From SIG607 sp045655165 (GTDB lineage Bacteria > Bacillota > Clostridia > Oscillospirales > Acutalibacteraceae), in NCBI GenBank assembly GCA_045655165.1, contig JAZOOT010000052.1, positions 1 to 13,804 on the forward strand: a stretch of DNA of 13,804 nucleotides. The letters are read 5' to 3'. The notes below the pieces were generated by a model. The model was not told the origin of the DNA. It saw nothing but the letters and a program-made list of their open reading frames with translations, and ran no database searches. The position numbers and the translations under genes were made by a program. Numbering within the stretch: the stretch's first letter is position 1; every line of letters begins with the position of its first letter. Shown here in pieces: positions 6,429-13,804 of this stretch.

Positions 6429-6449
6429 GTCCGGGTCACCAAAAAAGAA
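6421..6449 (+). repeat. 29-bp direct repeat, copy 2 (detached tRNA-Glu 3' tail)
   Basis: This is an exact second copy of bases 6207-6235: the tRNA-Glu T-loop, 3' T-stem, 3' acceptor strand, CCA and the start of a terminator, with no matching 5' half. Like copy 1 it leads straight into a hairpin terminator, but the stem sequences of the two terminators differ. It is not a functional tRNA. Confidence 0.85.
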
Positions 6450-6478
6450 ACCACACCTTTGGGTGTGGTTCTTTTTTT
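6447..6478 (+). terminator. terminator following the detached tRNA tail
   Basis: The stem ACCACACC (6450-6457) with GGTGTGGT (6462-6469) and a TTTG loop is followed by TTC and seven T. Its layout matches the terminator at 6233-6266, but the stem sequence is different, which suggests compensatory drift after duplication or separate origin. Confidence 0.8.
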
Positions 6479-6479
6479 A

Positions 6480-6668
6480 TGCGGATGGGTGAGAACCCGT
6501 GGGTTCGCCGACGCAGTCGCAACACCGCGATAGGTGTTGCGGCCTGCCAAAGTCGCGAGTAAGGCAAATTGTTTTGGGCACCGCCCGCAGCGGTCAAAAC
6601 AATGCCGACACAGCGTACCCCGTCCGGCAATTTCAGACGGCATACCCCGTCCTCATTTCCACCCGCTC
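6480..6668. repeat. third hairpin-rich gene-free module
   Basis: This stretch follows a T-run in the same way as the module at 6281 and again begins with a GAACCC/GGGTTC palindrome (about 6493-6506). Other stems are CGCAACACC with GGTGTTGCG (about 6518-6541), TGCC/GGCA around CGCGA (about 6545-6565), ATTGTTTTG with CAAAACAAT enclosing ACCGC/GCGGT (about 6568-6602), and CCGTC/GACGG (about 6620-6641). TACCCCGTCC occurs twice (about 6616 and 6644). I see no credible gene here. It may be a degenerate relative of the preceding module. Confidence 0.4.
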
Positions 6669-6680
6669 ATACCACATATA

Positions 6681-6707
6681 AAAACCGCAAGTTAAACTTG
6701 CGGTTTT
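6681..6707 (-). terminator. terminator of the downstream BspA-dockerin gene
   Basis: A 12-bp perfect stem (AAAACCGCAAGT with ACTTGCGGTTTT) closes on a 3-base loop. On the minus strand it follows the stop codon at 6712-6714 by about 5 bases, and a T-run ends the stem. T-rich sequence on the other side also lets it act on + strand transcription from the tRNA region. The same hairpin sequence ends the upstream paralogue at 10375-10401. Confidence 0.85.
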
Positions 6708-6711
6708 TCTT

Positions 6712-9700
6712 TTACAGCCCCGCTACCTGCTTTTTAAGCACTGCAAGGTCTACTACGTCTATTTTTTTGTCGCCGTTTACGTCAACGGTTATGGGAATTT
6801 CAGTATCAACGGTTATAAGCCCTGCAACAATCTTTTTAAGCATCGCTAAATCAACAACATCAACCGTTTTGTCTCCGTTAATATCGCCCTTTGGCCAGTC
6901 TTTACCGTCAAAGTTGTTCTTTAAGAAGTTACAGTTTTCTCGTTCACAGCCAAACTGTACACAAATCTCTCCTTCTATCATTTTAACAGTCGGTGTCGTA
7001 AGAATGTGACCTAACGCCTCAAACTCACAATAATCGCTGTCGTTACACCTTTGGCAAACCTTATAATCATTCCATCCAATCTCTTCACAAGTAGTCTCTT
7101 TCCCATCAAAATATTTGTAGTCATGACCAAAATCTTTTATTAGCCCACAATCTACACACTCTGCAAAGCAAGGATGTGCTCCAAAATGCCAATATTTGTA
7201 TTCTATATCTTTATTTTCACCCATTTTGATTTTTAGCATATCTTCTTCTGTACCTTCATACCATTTAGGTTTGTAACAAGCGTTATCGCCAATTGTGGTA
7301 ACACTTTTGGGCACATAAAGATTTAAAACTGTGCAATTATAAAACGCTTGGTTTCCTATATTGGTTACCGTGTTAGGTATATACACATACTCAAGCGCGT
7401 GGCATGAATAAAAAGTATAATCGTTTATACTTTTTATTCCCTTTGGGATGTTGATTTTAACAAGTGCACGACATTCAAAAAATGCAGAAGATCCTATCTC
7501 CTTAACGCTGTCCGGCAACTGAACGCTTTTTAACGAACTACAATAAAAAAACGAGCTGCTTTCTATTATTTCCAAACCATATGGTATTTCTATGCTTGTA
7601 AGGCCATAACATTTTTCAAACGCACTGTTCCCTATAACCTTAACACTGTTAGGCAGTTTAACAGCACGAACATAGAGCTCGGAAAAAGCTTTTGCCGCAA
7701 TACTTTTGGTTCCATCTTTTACAATAAACTCCCCGCCGCTTGGCAAAGTGTTAACTTTTATAAGATGGTTATTTATATAAAGAGCACCATCATCCCAGTT
7801 ATTTGTGTCTTTGTAATATGTAGTATTCGTAAAAACATTTTCACCTATACGAATTACGCTTCCAGGAATAGTTATAGAATTTATATTTACACAATTATAA
7901 AAAGTATAATTATTTATTGTTTCTACACCATCTGGAATTTCTAAACCAGTAATTTTTTCACCGTTTATATAAAGTGTTTTAGCGTAATATAACGGGTTTG
8001 CAGAAAGGTCGGCAAAATCAGTTTCGCACCAACTTTCAATATCTTTTACGTGTACTTCAGTTAAACCTTCGCAATAGTTAAACGCACCGGTGCCAATGCT
8101 TTTTGCGCCACCCAAAAACGCAACTTTTTGTAACGTTCTAACATACTCAAAAGCATATTCACCTATGGTTTTTACGCTTTCGGGAATGGTAATTTCAGTT
8201 ATATTAGTGCTATAAAAAGCATATTTGCCAATTTTTTTAACAGCATTGCCAAGTTTAATGATTTCGACATTACCACAATTGCTAAATGCATGGTCGCCAA
8301 TAACTTCAAGGTTTTCGCCAAGCACAATTTCATCGGCATAGCAACCTTCAAACGCATTGTTTTCAACAACCTTTACTGTGTTTGGCAATACAAATTTATC
8401 AATATTATTGCAGAACCTAAAAGCCCCTTCACCTATAGTCGTTACGGGAAGTCCATCAATGTAAGCGGGGATTTCCAAAACGCCTGCCGATTCATTACAT
8501 CCGGTTATAGTAATTTCCCCATCAAGCTTTACATATGTTAAAAAAATAGTGCCACATTTTTCACAGAACACGCCTTCCCCATAACGATGTGACGAAGTAT
8601 TCCCTCTTACAAACTCACAGTTGCTACACATAGTATCGCAAAGACCAGAAAACTCGTGTACCCCATCTACGCAAGAATTATAATGCCATGTGAAGCTTTC
8701 TTCTTTTCCGCACTCATCAACTTGCATTCTATCTTCTTTAGTTCCGCCATACCAAATTGTAGTTAAATTAAGCAAATCTGTAAAACCGCCTGTCGATTTT
8801 ACGCTTTTGGGCAAATAAACATCAATGCTTACGCGAAAGTCCCTAAAAGCATTGGCAGCAATAGTAACTGTACCCTCTTTAAAAGCGTAATAAATGTCAT
8901 TGCAGTTACGCGCCCTAATTAAGTGGTTGCCAATATAAAGTTCGTCATTTACATAGTTTTCTTCATTATTATAGTACTCGGTATCAGTAAACGCTCTAGA
9001 ATCAATTCCTCTTACCGAATCCGGAATAACAAACTCGCTAATTTTTGTACATTTATAAAACGCCGCCGCTGCAACAAAGCGAATAGAATCCGGCATAATT
9101 ACCTTTGTAAGCCCGGTAGCATATTGAAAGGCAGTCGGTGCAATAGAAAAAGTTCCATCAGGTATTGTTAGTTCTCCCTCAATATAATTTTTTGCGCTAA
9201 TCAAATGGTTGTTTATATATAAAAGTCCATTTTCCCAATTGGCGTTGTTTTTATAAAAAGAAGTCGTCTCAACTCCATATATTGAAAGTTTTTTAAGTGT
9301 TTTGGGAAATACTATTTTGTTAACGCTACGGCAGTCTTTAAGATCCAAGTCCTTTATGACTTCTATTCCCTCTTCTATAACAACTTCTTGAATAGATGCG
9401 CAGCCGCTTATATTTATATAACTATCCGTATCAGCGGGTAATACTGTAAGCGTTTTTAAGGAAGTTGGAACATATTTTTTCTTGTTAGTTTCTCCCTCAG
9501 GGGCTCCAAAAAGACTTCCAAGGTGTGTCAAATTATCGTTTGTTTCAGAAAACGGAACCACTAAATTTCTAATTGAATTGCATCCTTCTAATGCCCCCGC
9601 GAAAACTTTTGTGCAACCATTTGGCAGAACAAGTTCACCTAATGAAGAACATCCGTAAAATGCTTTATATCTAACTTTCTTGACTTTTTCAAAAACAGTT

Positions 9701-10320
9701 ACAGAATATAATCTTGTGCATCCTTCAAATAAACTATCCTCTATTATGGTAATGTTTTTCGGCAAAGTAATTGTTCTTAATGAGGTGCAGTTTTTAAACG
9801 CTGCCCAACCTATTTTTGTAATTCTATCTGAAAGGTACACTCCGCTTATCGATAAACAATTTTCAAAAGCGCTCACTCCTATAGTTTTTAGCGTTGATGG
9901 CAAAACAACACTCGCCAACGCAGTACACCCGGAAAAAGCTTCGTTTCCAATTTTTGTGGCACCCTCCGGAACAACTATATTTTTAAGTGCAGTACAGCCA
10001 TAAAAACTCATATCCCCAAATATGCGAATAGTTTCAGGTAGGGATATGTTTTTAAGCGAGGTGCAGTTATTAAATGCGCGGTTACCTAAACTTATAACTC
10101 CATCCTCAACAACAACTGTTGTTATACTTTCTCCCCAAGGTCCACAGCCAAAGCCATAATCGGCTATTGCACCGCGGCCCGAAATGGTCAAGGTGGTACC
10201 ATCAAGCTCCCATGTGCAGTCACCCGTAACACCGCTTGTTGCGGCAAAAACGGGCACAGTTAACGGTAACGACATAAAAATTATTGCTATTGTTAATAAG
10301 AGTGCCAATATTTTTTTCAT
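6712..10320 (-). CDS. secreted BspA-like leucine-rich repeat protein with C-terminal type I dockerin
   Basis: The protein has 1202 residues. The ATG at 10320-10318 follows GGGAGAAAAAAT, a good binding site. Residues 1-26 are a Sec signal peptide (cleavage after VFA). A short cap (WELDGTTLTISGRGAI, about 37-52) leads into BspA-like repeats of about 23 residues (AF..C..L..I.LP..V..IG), at about 55-530 and 600-1040. Between repeats recur inserts with NW..G.LYINNHLI. Cysteine-rich CxxC segments lie at about 545-600 and 1047-1133, the second with ...GH...C..C.. spacing like zinc-ribbon linkers. Residues from about 1143 form a dockerin with two calcium loops, DINGDKTVDVVD and DVNGDKKIDVVD, all ligand positions intact. 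Such proteins are exported and bind proteins or polysaccharides; the dockerin would attach it to a cohesin, none of which is in view. It lies 84 bases downstream of a full-length paralogue. Confidence 0.93.
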   Translation of the reverse strand: MKKILALLLTIAIIFMSLPLTVPVFAATSGVTGDCTWELDGTTLTISGRGAIADYGFGCGPWGESITTVVVEDGVISLGNRAFNNCTSLKNISLPETIRIFGDMSFYGCTALKNIVVPEGATKIGNEAFSGCTALASVVLPSTLKTIGVSAFENCLSISGVYLSDRITKIGWAAFKNCTSLRTITLPKNITIIEDSLFEGCTRLYSVTVFEKVKKVRYKAFYGCSSLGELVLPNGCTKVFAGALEGCNSIRNLVVPFSETNDNLTHLGSLFGAPEGETNKKKYVPTSLKTLTVLPADTDSYINISGCASIQEVVIEEGIEVIKDLDLKDCRSVNKIVFPKTLKKLSIYGVETTSFYKNNANWENGLLYINNHLISAKNYIEGELTIPDGTFSIAPTAFQYATGLTKVIMPDSIRFVAAAAFYKCTKISEFVIPDSVRGIDSRAFTDTEYYNNEENYVNDELYIGNHLIRARNCNDIYYAFKEGTVTIAANAFRDFRVSIDVYLPKSVKSTGGFTDLLNLTTIWYGGTKEDRMQVDECGKEESFTWHYNSCVDGVHEFSGLCDTMCSNCEFVRGNTSSHRYGEGVFCEKCGTIFLTYVKLDGEITITGCNESAGVLEIPAYIDGLPVTTIGEGAFRFCNNIDKFVLPNTVKVVENNAFEGCYADEIVLGENLEVIGDHAFSNCGNVEIIKLGNAVKKIGKYAFYSTNITEITIPESVKTIGEYAFEYVRTLQKVAFLGGAKSIGTGAFNYCEGLTEVHVKDIESWCETDFADLSANPLYYAKTLYINGEKITGLEIPDGVETINNYTFYNCVNINSITIPGSVIRIGENVFTNTTYYKDTNNWDDGALYINNHLIKVNTLPSGGEFIVKDGTKSIAAKAFSELYVRAVKLPNSVKVIGNSAFEKCYGLTSIEIPYGLEIIESSSFFYCSSLKSVQLPDSVKEIGSSAFFECRALVKINIPKGIKSINDYTFYSCHALEYVYIPNTVTNIGNQAFYNCTVLNLYVPKSVTTIGDNACYKPKWYEGTEEDMLKIKMGENKDIEYKYWHFGAHPCFAECVDCGLIKDFGHDYKYFDGKETTCEEIGWNDYKVCQRCNDSDYCEFEALGHILTTPTVKMIEGEICVQFGCERENCNFLKNNFDGKDWPKGDINGDKTVDVVDLAMLKKIVAGLITVDTEIPITVDVNGDKKIDVVDLAVLKKQVAGL

Positions 10321-10355
10321 ATTTTTTCTCCCAAAACAAATATTTTCTTAATTTT

Positions 10356-10384
10356 ATATTACCATAACAACAAAAAAACCGCAA
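10356..10384 (-). promoter_or_regulatory. weak candidate promoter of the downstream BspA-dockerin gene
   Basis: On the minus strand TTGCGG (10384-10379, inside the preceding terminator stem) is separated by 17 bases from TAATAT (10361-10356). Both boxes are poor matches. The 84-base gap between the genes contains a full terminator, so the downstream gene needs either its own promoter or read-through, and this is the best candidate I see. Confidence 0.25.
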
Positions 10385-10401
10385 GTTAAACTTGCGGTTT
10401 T
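10375..10401 (-). terminator. terminator of the upstream BspA-dockerin gene
   Basis: The 12-bp stem AAAACCGCAAGT with ACTTGCGGTTTT and its loop are identical to the hairpin at 6681-6707. On the minus strand it starts 3 bases after the stop codon and ends in seven T, a strong factor-independent terminator. Identity of the two hairpins shows that the duplicated unit included the terminator. Confidence 0.88.
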
Positions 10402-10404
10402 AAT

Positions 10405-13400
10405 TTACAGCCCTGCAACCTGTTTTTTAAGCAGTGCAAGGTCAACAACGTCTATGTTTTTGTCACCGTTTACGTCAACGGTTATGGGAATTTCAGTATC
10501 AACGGTTATAAGCCCTGCAACAATCTTTTTAAGCAGCGCTAAATCAACAACATCAACCGTTTTGTCACCGTTAATGTCGCCCTTTGGCCAGTCTTTACCG
10601 TCAAAGTTTTTAACAACTTCACCGCAGTTTTCACAGCAAAATTCAGTGTAAATTTCGCCGTTTTCTTCCTTAATTACAGGCGGTGTTAAACTGTGCCCAA
10701 GAGCGTCAATTTCACAGTAATCAGTATCGCCACACGCCAAACAACGTTTATAATCCGCCCAGCCAAACTCTTCACAGGTTGGGGTTTTTCCTTGGTAATA
10801 ATAATACGCGTGGCCCATATCTTTAACAATACCGCAGTCTTCACAAACCATAAAACAGGTGGTTTTTGTATAATGCCAACTGCCTGTACGTATTTTTCCC
10901 GCGGTGTCGGTAATCTTTGCTCTGTCTTCGGCCGTACCGCCGTACCAAAGGGTATAAAGCACAGTACCGTTATTAGATGTGTCACCCTTGCCCACAACCT
11001 TTACGGTTTTTGGCAGGTAAATATCGGTAATTTTATCACACTCGGTAAAAGCATAGTCGCCAACATACTCAACGCCTTCGCAAAACAACACTTTTTCAAG
11101 ATCCAAGCACATATAAAACGCTTCGCCACCAACAGTTTTAACACTGTTTGGTATAATAATTTCAGTTAATGCTCTGCAGTTGGCAAACGCACGAGCACCA
11201 ACGATTTCAAGTGTTTCGGGCAATTTAATTTCGGGCAGAATTTCGCACCAATAAAAACCATTTACACCTATTTCTTTAAGTCCTTCGTTAAGGGTAAGCT
11301 TTTTAAGTGAAGTGCAACTATGAAATGCCTCTGCCTCTATTACTGTAACACTATCAGGAATGGTTATTTCGGTTAATTTAGATTCTTTAAATGTGCCTTC
11401 GCAAATTGTTGTTATTCCATCGGGTAAAACAACTTTTTTAATGCCGCTTTTATAAAACGCGTGTGCAGCAATAGAAAGAGTTCCTTCTTTTACCGAATAA
11501 CTTTCTCCGCTTATTCCGCTTGTTGTAATTAAATGGTTGTTTATATAAAGAACATTATCTTGCCAATTTGCCTCTTCATCATAAAAAGCGGTTCCGTAAA
11601 ACGCCTCTTTTCCAATAGCTCTAACAGTATCGGCAATGGTGATTTCAGCAATATCTTTACAGCCGTAAAAAGCGTATTTGCTAATCTTTTTTATGCCTTC
11701 AGGTATATGAATTTCAGTAACTATTTCACCGTTTATATAAAGCGTTTTAGCGTAATACAACGGGTTTGCAGTTTGGTCGGCAAAATCTATTTCACACCAA
11801 CTTTTAACGTCTTTTGCCTGTACTTCTTTTAAATTGTCACAACCGTTAAACGCACCAATGCCAATGGTTTCGGGCGTGCCTAAAAATGTAACTTTTTGTA
11901 GCGCTCTAACATGCTCAAAAGCATATTCGCCAATAGTTTCTATGCTTTCGGGAATAGTAATTTCGGTTATATTGGTGCTGTAAAAAGCATATTTACCAAT
12001 TGTTTTAACGGCATTGCCAAGTTTAATGATTTTAGCATCATAACAACCGTTAAATGCATAGTCGCCAATAACCTCAAGGTTTTCGCCAAGCACAAATTCG
12101 TCAGCATAGCAACCTTCAAACGCATTGTTTTCAACAACCCTTACTGTGTCCGGCAATACAATTTTATTGTAATTACTGTTGTATTCAAAAACTTTTTCGC
12201 CAATAACCGTAACCGGCAAAGAGTTTATATACGCGGGAATATTAAGGCAATCTAAATACTTGTTGGCAATTTTGGTTATTTTAATTTCACCGTCTTTTTC
12301 TTCAAAAGAAAGAACTGATACAAAACCGCAGTCACTGCAAACTTCACCCTCGTAATTGTGGGTAACTGTTCTTTCCCAGTCACAGTTGTTGCAGGTGGTG
12401 TCGCAGTCGTTTGTGTATTGGTGCTCGTTTACCCCACAAGTACCATAATGCCAAATGTATTCTTCATCTTTGTAATTATCAAAGCATATATTCTTTTCTT
12501 CTTCGGTTCCGCCGTACCAAATGGTTGTAAGGTTAGGCAAACCGCTTAAAGATGTCACAGATTTAACCGATTTAGGCAAATAAATTGAACTGCTTTTGCG
12601 AACATCGCGAAAAGCATCTGTGGCAATAGTAACAGTACCCTCTTTAAAAGCGTGAAAACCGCTTTCGCATTTACGCGCCCTAATTAAATGGTTGCCAATG
12701 TAAAGTTCATCGTTAACGTAATTCTCTTCGGTGTTGTAAAATACCGATTTTTCAAATCCCGTTGCCGATAAACCGCGCACTTCATCGGGAATAACAAATT
12801 CGGTAATTTTATCGCACTTGCTAAAGGCGTCACCCACCTTTTGAACACTTGCGGGCAAAGTTACTTTTGTAATACCGGTGGCATCGTTAAAGGCACCGCT
12901 GCCAATAGAAAGTGTGCCCTCGCGCACAGTAAACGCGCCGGTTACGGTGCTTTTCGCCTTAAATAAGTGTTTGCCAATATACAAAACACCGTTTCGCCAG
13001 TTTCCGCTGGCTTTACCGTAAGCAGTAGCGTCAAATGCTGTGCTTTTATAGTTTCTTAAACTGTCAGGAAGCGAAACTCTGGCAATGGCAGTACAAGCCG
13101 AAAAACAAAATGTCGGCAGAGTGGTAACGCCCTCTTTAATAATAAGGTCGGTTATATAGTAACAAGCGTTTAAATCAATATACCTGCCTTCGTGTGCGGG
13201 TAAAACTATAAGTTTTGTAAGACTTCTTGGCACATAATTTTGCTTATTAAGTTCGCTTTGCGAAGCACCAAAAAGGCGCCCAAGGTGTGAATTTTCAGTG
13301 CCCGAAGCATAAAAAGGTGTAGCAAGGGTTTTAAGGGAAGTGCAACCGGTAAGCGCTCCGTTTTCAACCTTTTGGCAAGAATCGGGCAAAATCAGTTCTG

Positions 13401-13804
13401 TCAACGCCGAACAACCCGAAAATGCCTTTGCGCCTACCTGTGTGATTTTATCACCCATGCTAACACTTCGAAGCCCGGTACAACCCTCAAACAAACTTGA
13501 ACCAATAAAATCAATTTCACTTGGCAAAGAAACGCTTGTCAGTTTTACACAGTTTTTAAACACACCACCGTTAAGTTTGGTAATGCTTGACGGCAAATAT
13601 ATACTGCTTAACTTTTTACAATCTGCAAAAACTAAAGCGCCAAGAGTTTTTAAACTTGTTGGCAAACTAACGCTTGAAAGCGCAGAACAACCCGCAAAAC
13701 ATTCATAACCAATGTTGTTTACACCAAAAGGTATGGTAATGCTTGAAAGTGCGGTGCAGTTTTTAAAGGCATAATCGGCTACACAACGCACACTTCCGGG
13801 AATA
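10405..13804 (-). CDS. BspA-like leucine-rich repeat protein with type I dockerin (5' end outside the window)
   Basis: The open frame runs off the right edge. 1132 residues are visible and the signal peptide is missing. A GTG at 13791-13789 is internal: the codons before it read IPGS, continuing a repeat. Order of parts matches the neighbour: leucine-rich repeats of about 23 residues to roughly visible residue 440; a CxxC-rich insert at about 444-491 (CDTTCNNCDW, CSDCG); more repeats to about 960; a second cysteine-rich segment at about 968-1061 (CMVCEDCG, CLACG); and a dockerin from about 1071 with calcium loops DINGDKTVDVVD and DVNGDKNIDVVD, all ligands intact. Inserts with NW.NGVLYIGKHL and NYVNDELYIGNHLI interrupt the repeats. 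It is predicted to be a secreted, probably cell-surface or cohesin-attached protein. Similarity to the downstream paralogue is highest at the 3' end and in the central region around residues 490-700. Confidence 0.93.
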   Translation of the reverse strand, partial: IPGSVRCVADYAFKNCTALSSITIPFGVNNIGYECFAGCSALSSVSLPTSLKTLGALVFADCKKLSSIYLPSSITKLNGGVFKNCVKLTSVSLPSEIDFIGSSLFEGCTGLRSVSMGDKITQVGAKAFSGCSALTELILPDSCQKVENGALTGCTSLKTLATPFYASGTENSHLGRLFGASQSELNKQNYVPRSLTKLIVLPAHEGRYIDLNACYYITDLIIKEGVTTLPTFCFSACTAIARVSLPDSLRNYKSTAFDATAYGKASGNWRNGVLYIGKHLFKAKSTVTGAFTVREGTLSIGSGAFNDATGITKVTLPASVQKVGDAFSKCDKITEFVIPDEVRGLSATGFEKSVFYNTEENYVNDELYIGNHLIRARKCESGFHAFKEGTVTIATDAFRDVRKSSSIYLPKSVKSVTSLSGLPNLTTIWYGGTEEEKNICFDNYKDEEYIWHYGTCGVNEHQYTNDCDTTCNNCDWERTVTHNYEGEVCSDCGFVSVLSFEEKDGEIKITKIANKYLDCLNIPAYINSLPVTVIGEKVFEYNSNYNKIVLPDTVRVVENNAFEGCYADEFVLGENLEVIGDYAFNGCYDAKIIKLGNAVKTIGKYAFYSTNITEITIPESIETIGEYAFEHVRALQKVTFLGTPETIGIGAFNGCDNLKEVQAKDVKSWCEIDFADQTANPLYYAKTLYINGEIVTEIHIPEGIKKISKYAFYGCKDIAEITIADTVRAIGKEAFYGTAFYDEEANWQDNVLYINNHLITTSGISGESYSVKEGTLSIAAHAFYKSGIKKVVLPDGITTICEGTFKESKLTEITIPDSVTVIEAEAFHSCTSLKKLTLNEGLKEIGVNGFYWCEILPEIKLPETLEIVGARAFANCRALTEIIIPNSVKTVGGEAFYMCLDLEKVLFCEGVEYVGDYAFTECDKITDIYLPKTVKVVGKGDTSNNGTVLYTLWYGGTAEDRAKITDTAGKIRTGSWHYTKTTCFMVCEDCGIVKDMGHAYYYYQGKTPTCEEFGWADYKRCLACGDTDYCEIDALGHSLTPPVIKEENGEIYTEFCCENCGEVVKNFDGKDWPKGDINGDKTVDVVDLALLKKIVAGLITVDTEIPITVDVNGDKNIDVVDLALLKKQVAGL

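Noticed and set aside
6335..6643. Several open frames of 60-100 codons on both strands across the region downstream of the tRNAs
   Set aside because: They run through tRNA-derived repeats, terminators and palindromes, lack ribosome binding sites, and read as low-quality Arg/Ala/Cys-rich sequence.
7200..10200. CRISPR-like or satellite repeats
   Set aside because: The periodic similarity is at protein level with a ~23-residue period and diverged codons, as expected of leucine-rich repeats, not of identical repeats with spacers.
13789..13791. GTG as the start codon of the right-hand BspA gene
   Set aside because: The frame stays open to the window edge, and the preceding codons complete a leucine-rich repeat, so the true start lies outside.

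Overview
The window looks like a chromosomal piece of a low-GC, Gram-positive anaerobe of the class Clostridia, probably an uncultured gut lineage. This is inferred from four things: the AT-rich DNA with GGAGG-type ribosome binding sites, tRNA genes that resemble those of Bacillota and encode their CCA ends, a surface protein family combining BspA-like leucine-rich repeats with a type I dockerin, and an ABC exporter operon of the GldA/GldF/GldG type with a DUF4340 protein. No genus-level call can be made from the sequence alone.

Layout. Bases 1-229 hold a perfect GC-rich inverted repeat and otherwise no gene. Bases 230-5666 are one tightly packed minus-strand operon, in transcription order: ABC ATPase (5666-4707), ABC-2 permease (4707-4003), GldG-like auxiliary membrane protein (3985-2351), DUF4340 membrane-anchored protein (2348-798) and a small lipoprotein (796-230). 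Genes overlap by 1 base or are separated by 1 to 17 bases. The operon has a near-consensus promoter (-35 at 5785-5780, -10 at 5762-5757) whose -10 box sits inside a 23-bp palindrome, so it is probably repressor controlled; no regulator gene is in view. Together the five products should form a membrane transporter with an extracytoplasmic, membrane-tethered accessory assembly; the cargo is unknown.

Bases 5829-6266 form a plus-strand tRNA unit: a perfect consensus promoter, a ~200-base leader packed with nested inverted repeats, elongator tRNA-Met(CAU), tRNA-Glu(UUC) and a terminator. Immediately downstream (6267-6680) is a gene-free, strongly structured stretch. It contains a 29-bp exact copy of the tRNA-Glu 3' end, an inverted copy of the tRNA-Glu T-arm, and two successive 'terminator plus palindromic module' units. 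This and the nested palindromes of the leader are the most unusual parts of the window.

Bases 6681-13804 hold two tandem, full-length-paralogous genes on the minus strand, each encoding a very long secreted or surface protein: BspA-like leucine-rich repeats, a CxxC-rich insert, more repeats, a second CxxC-rich segment and a C-terminal type I dockerin. The upstream copy runs off the right edge of the window. Both end in near-identical dockerin DNA and the same hairpin terminator, which points to recent duplication or gene conversion at the 3' ends.
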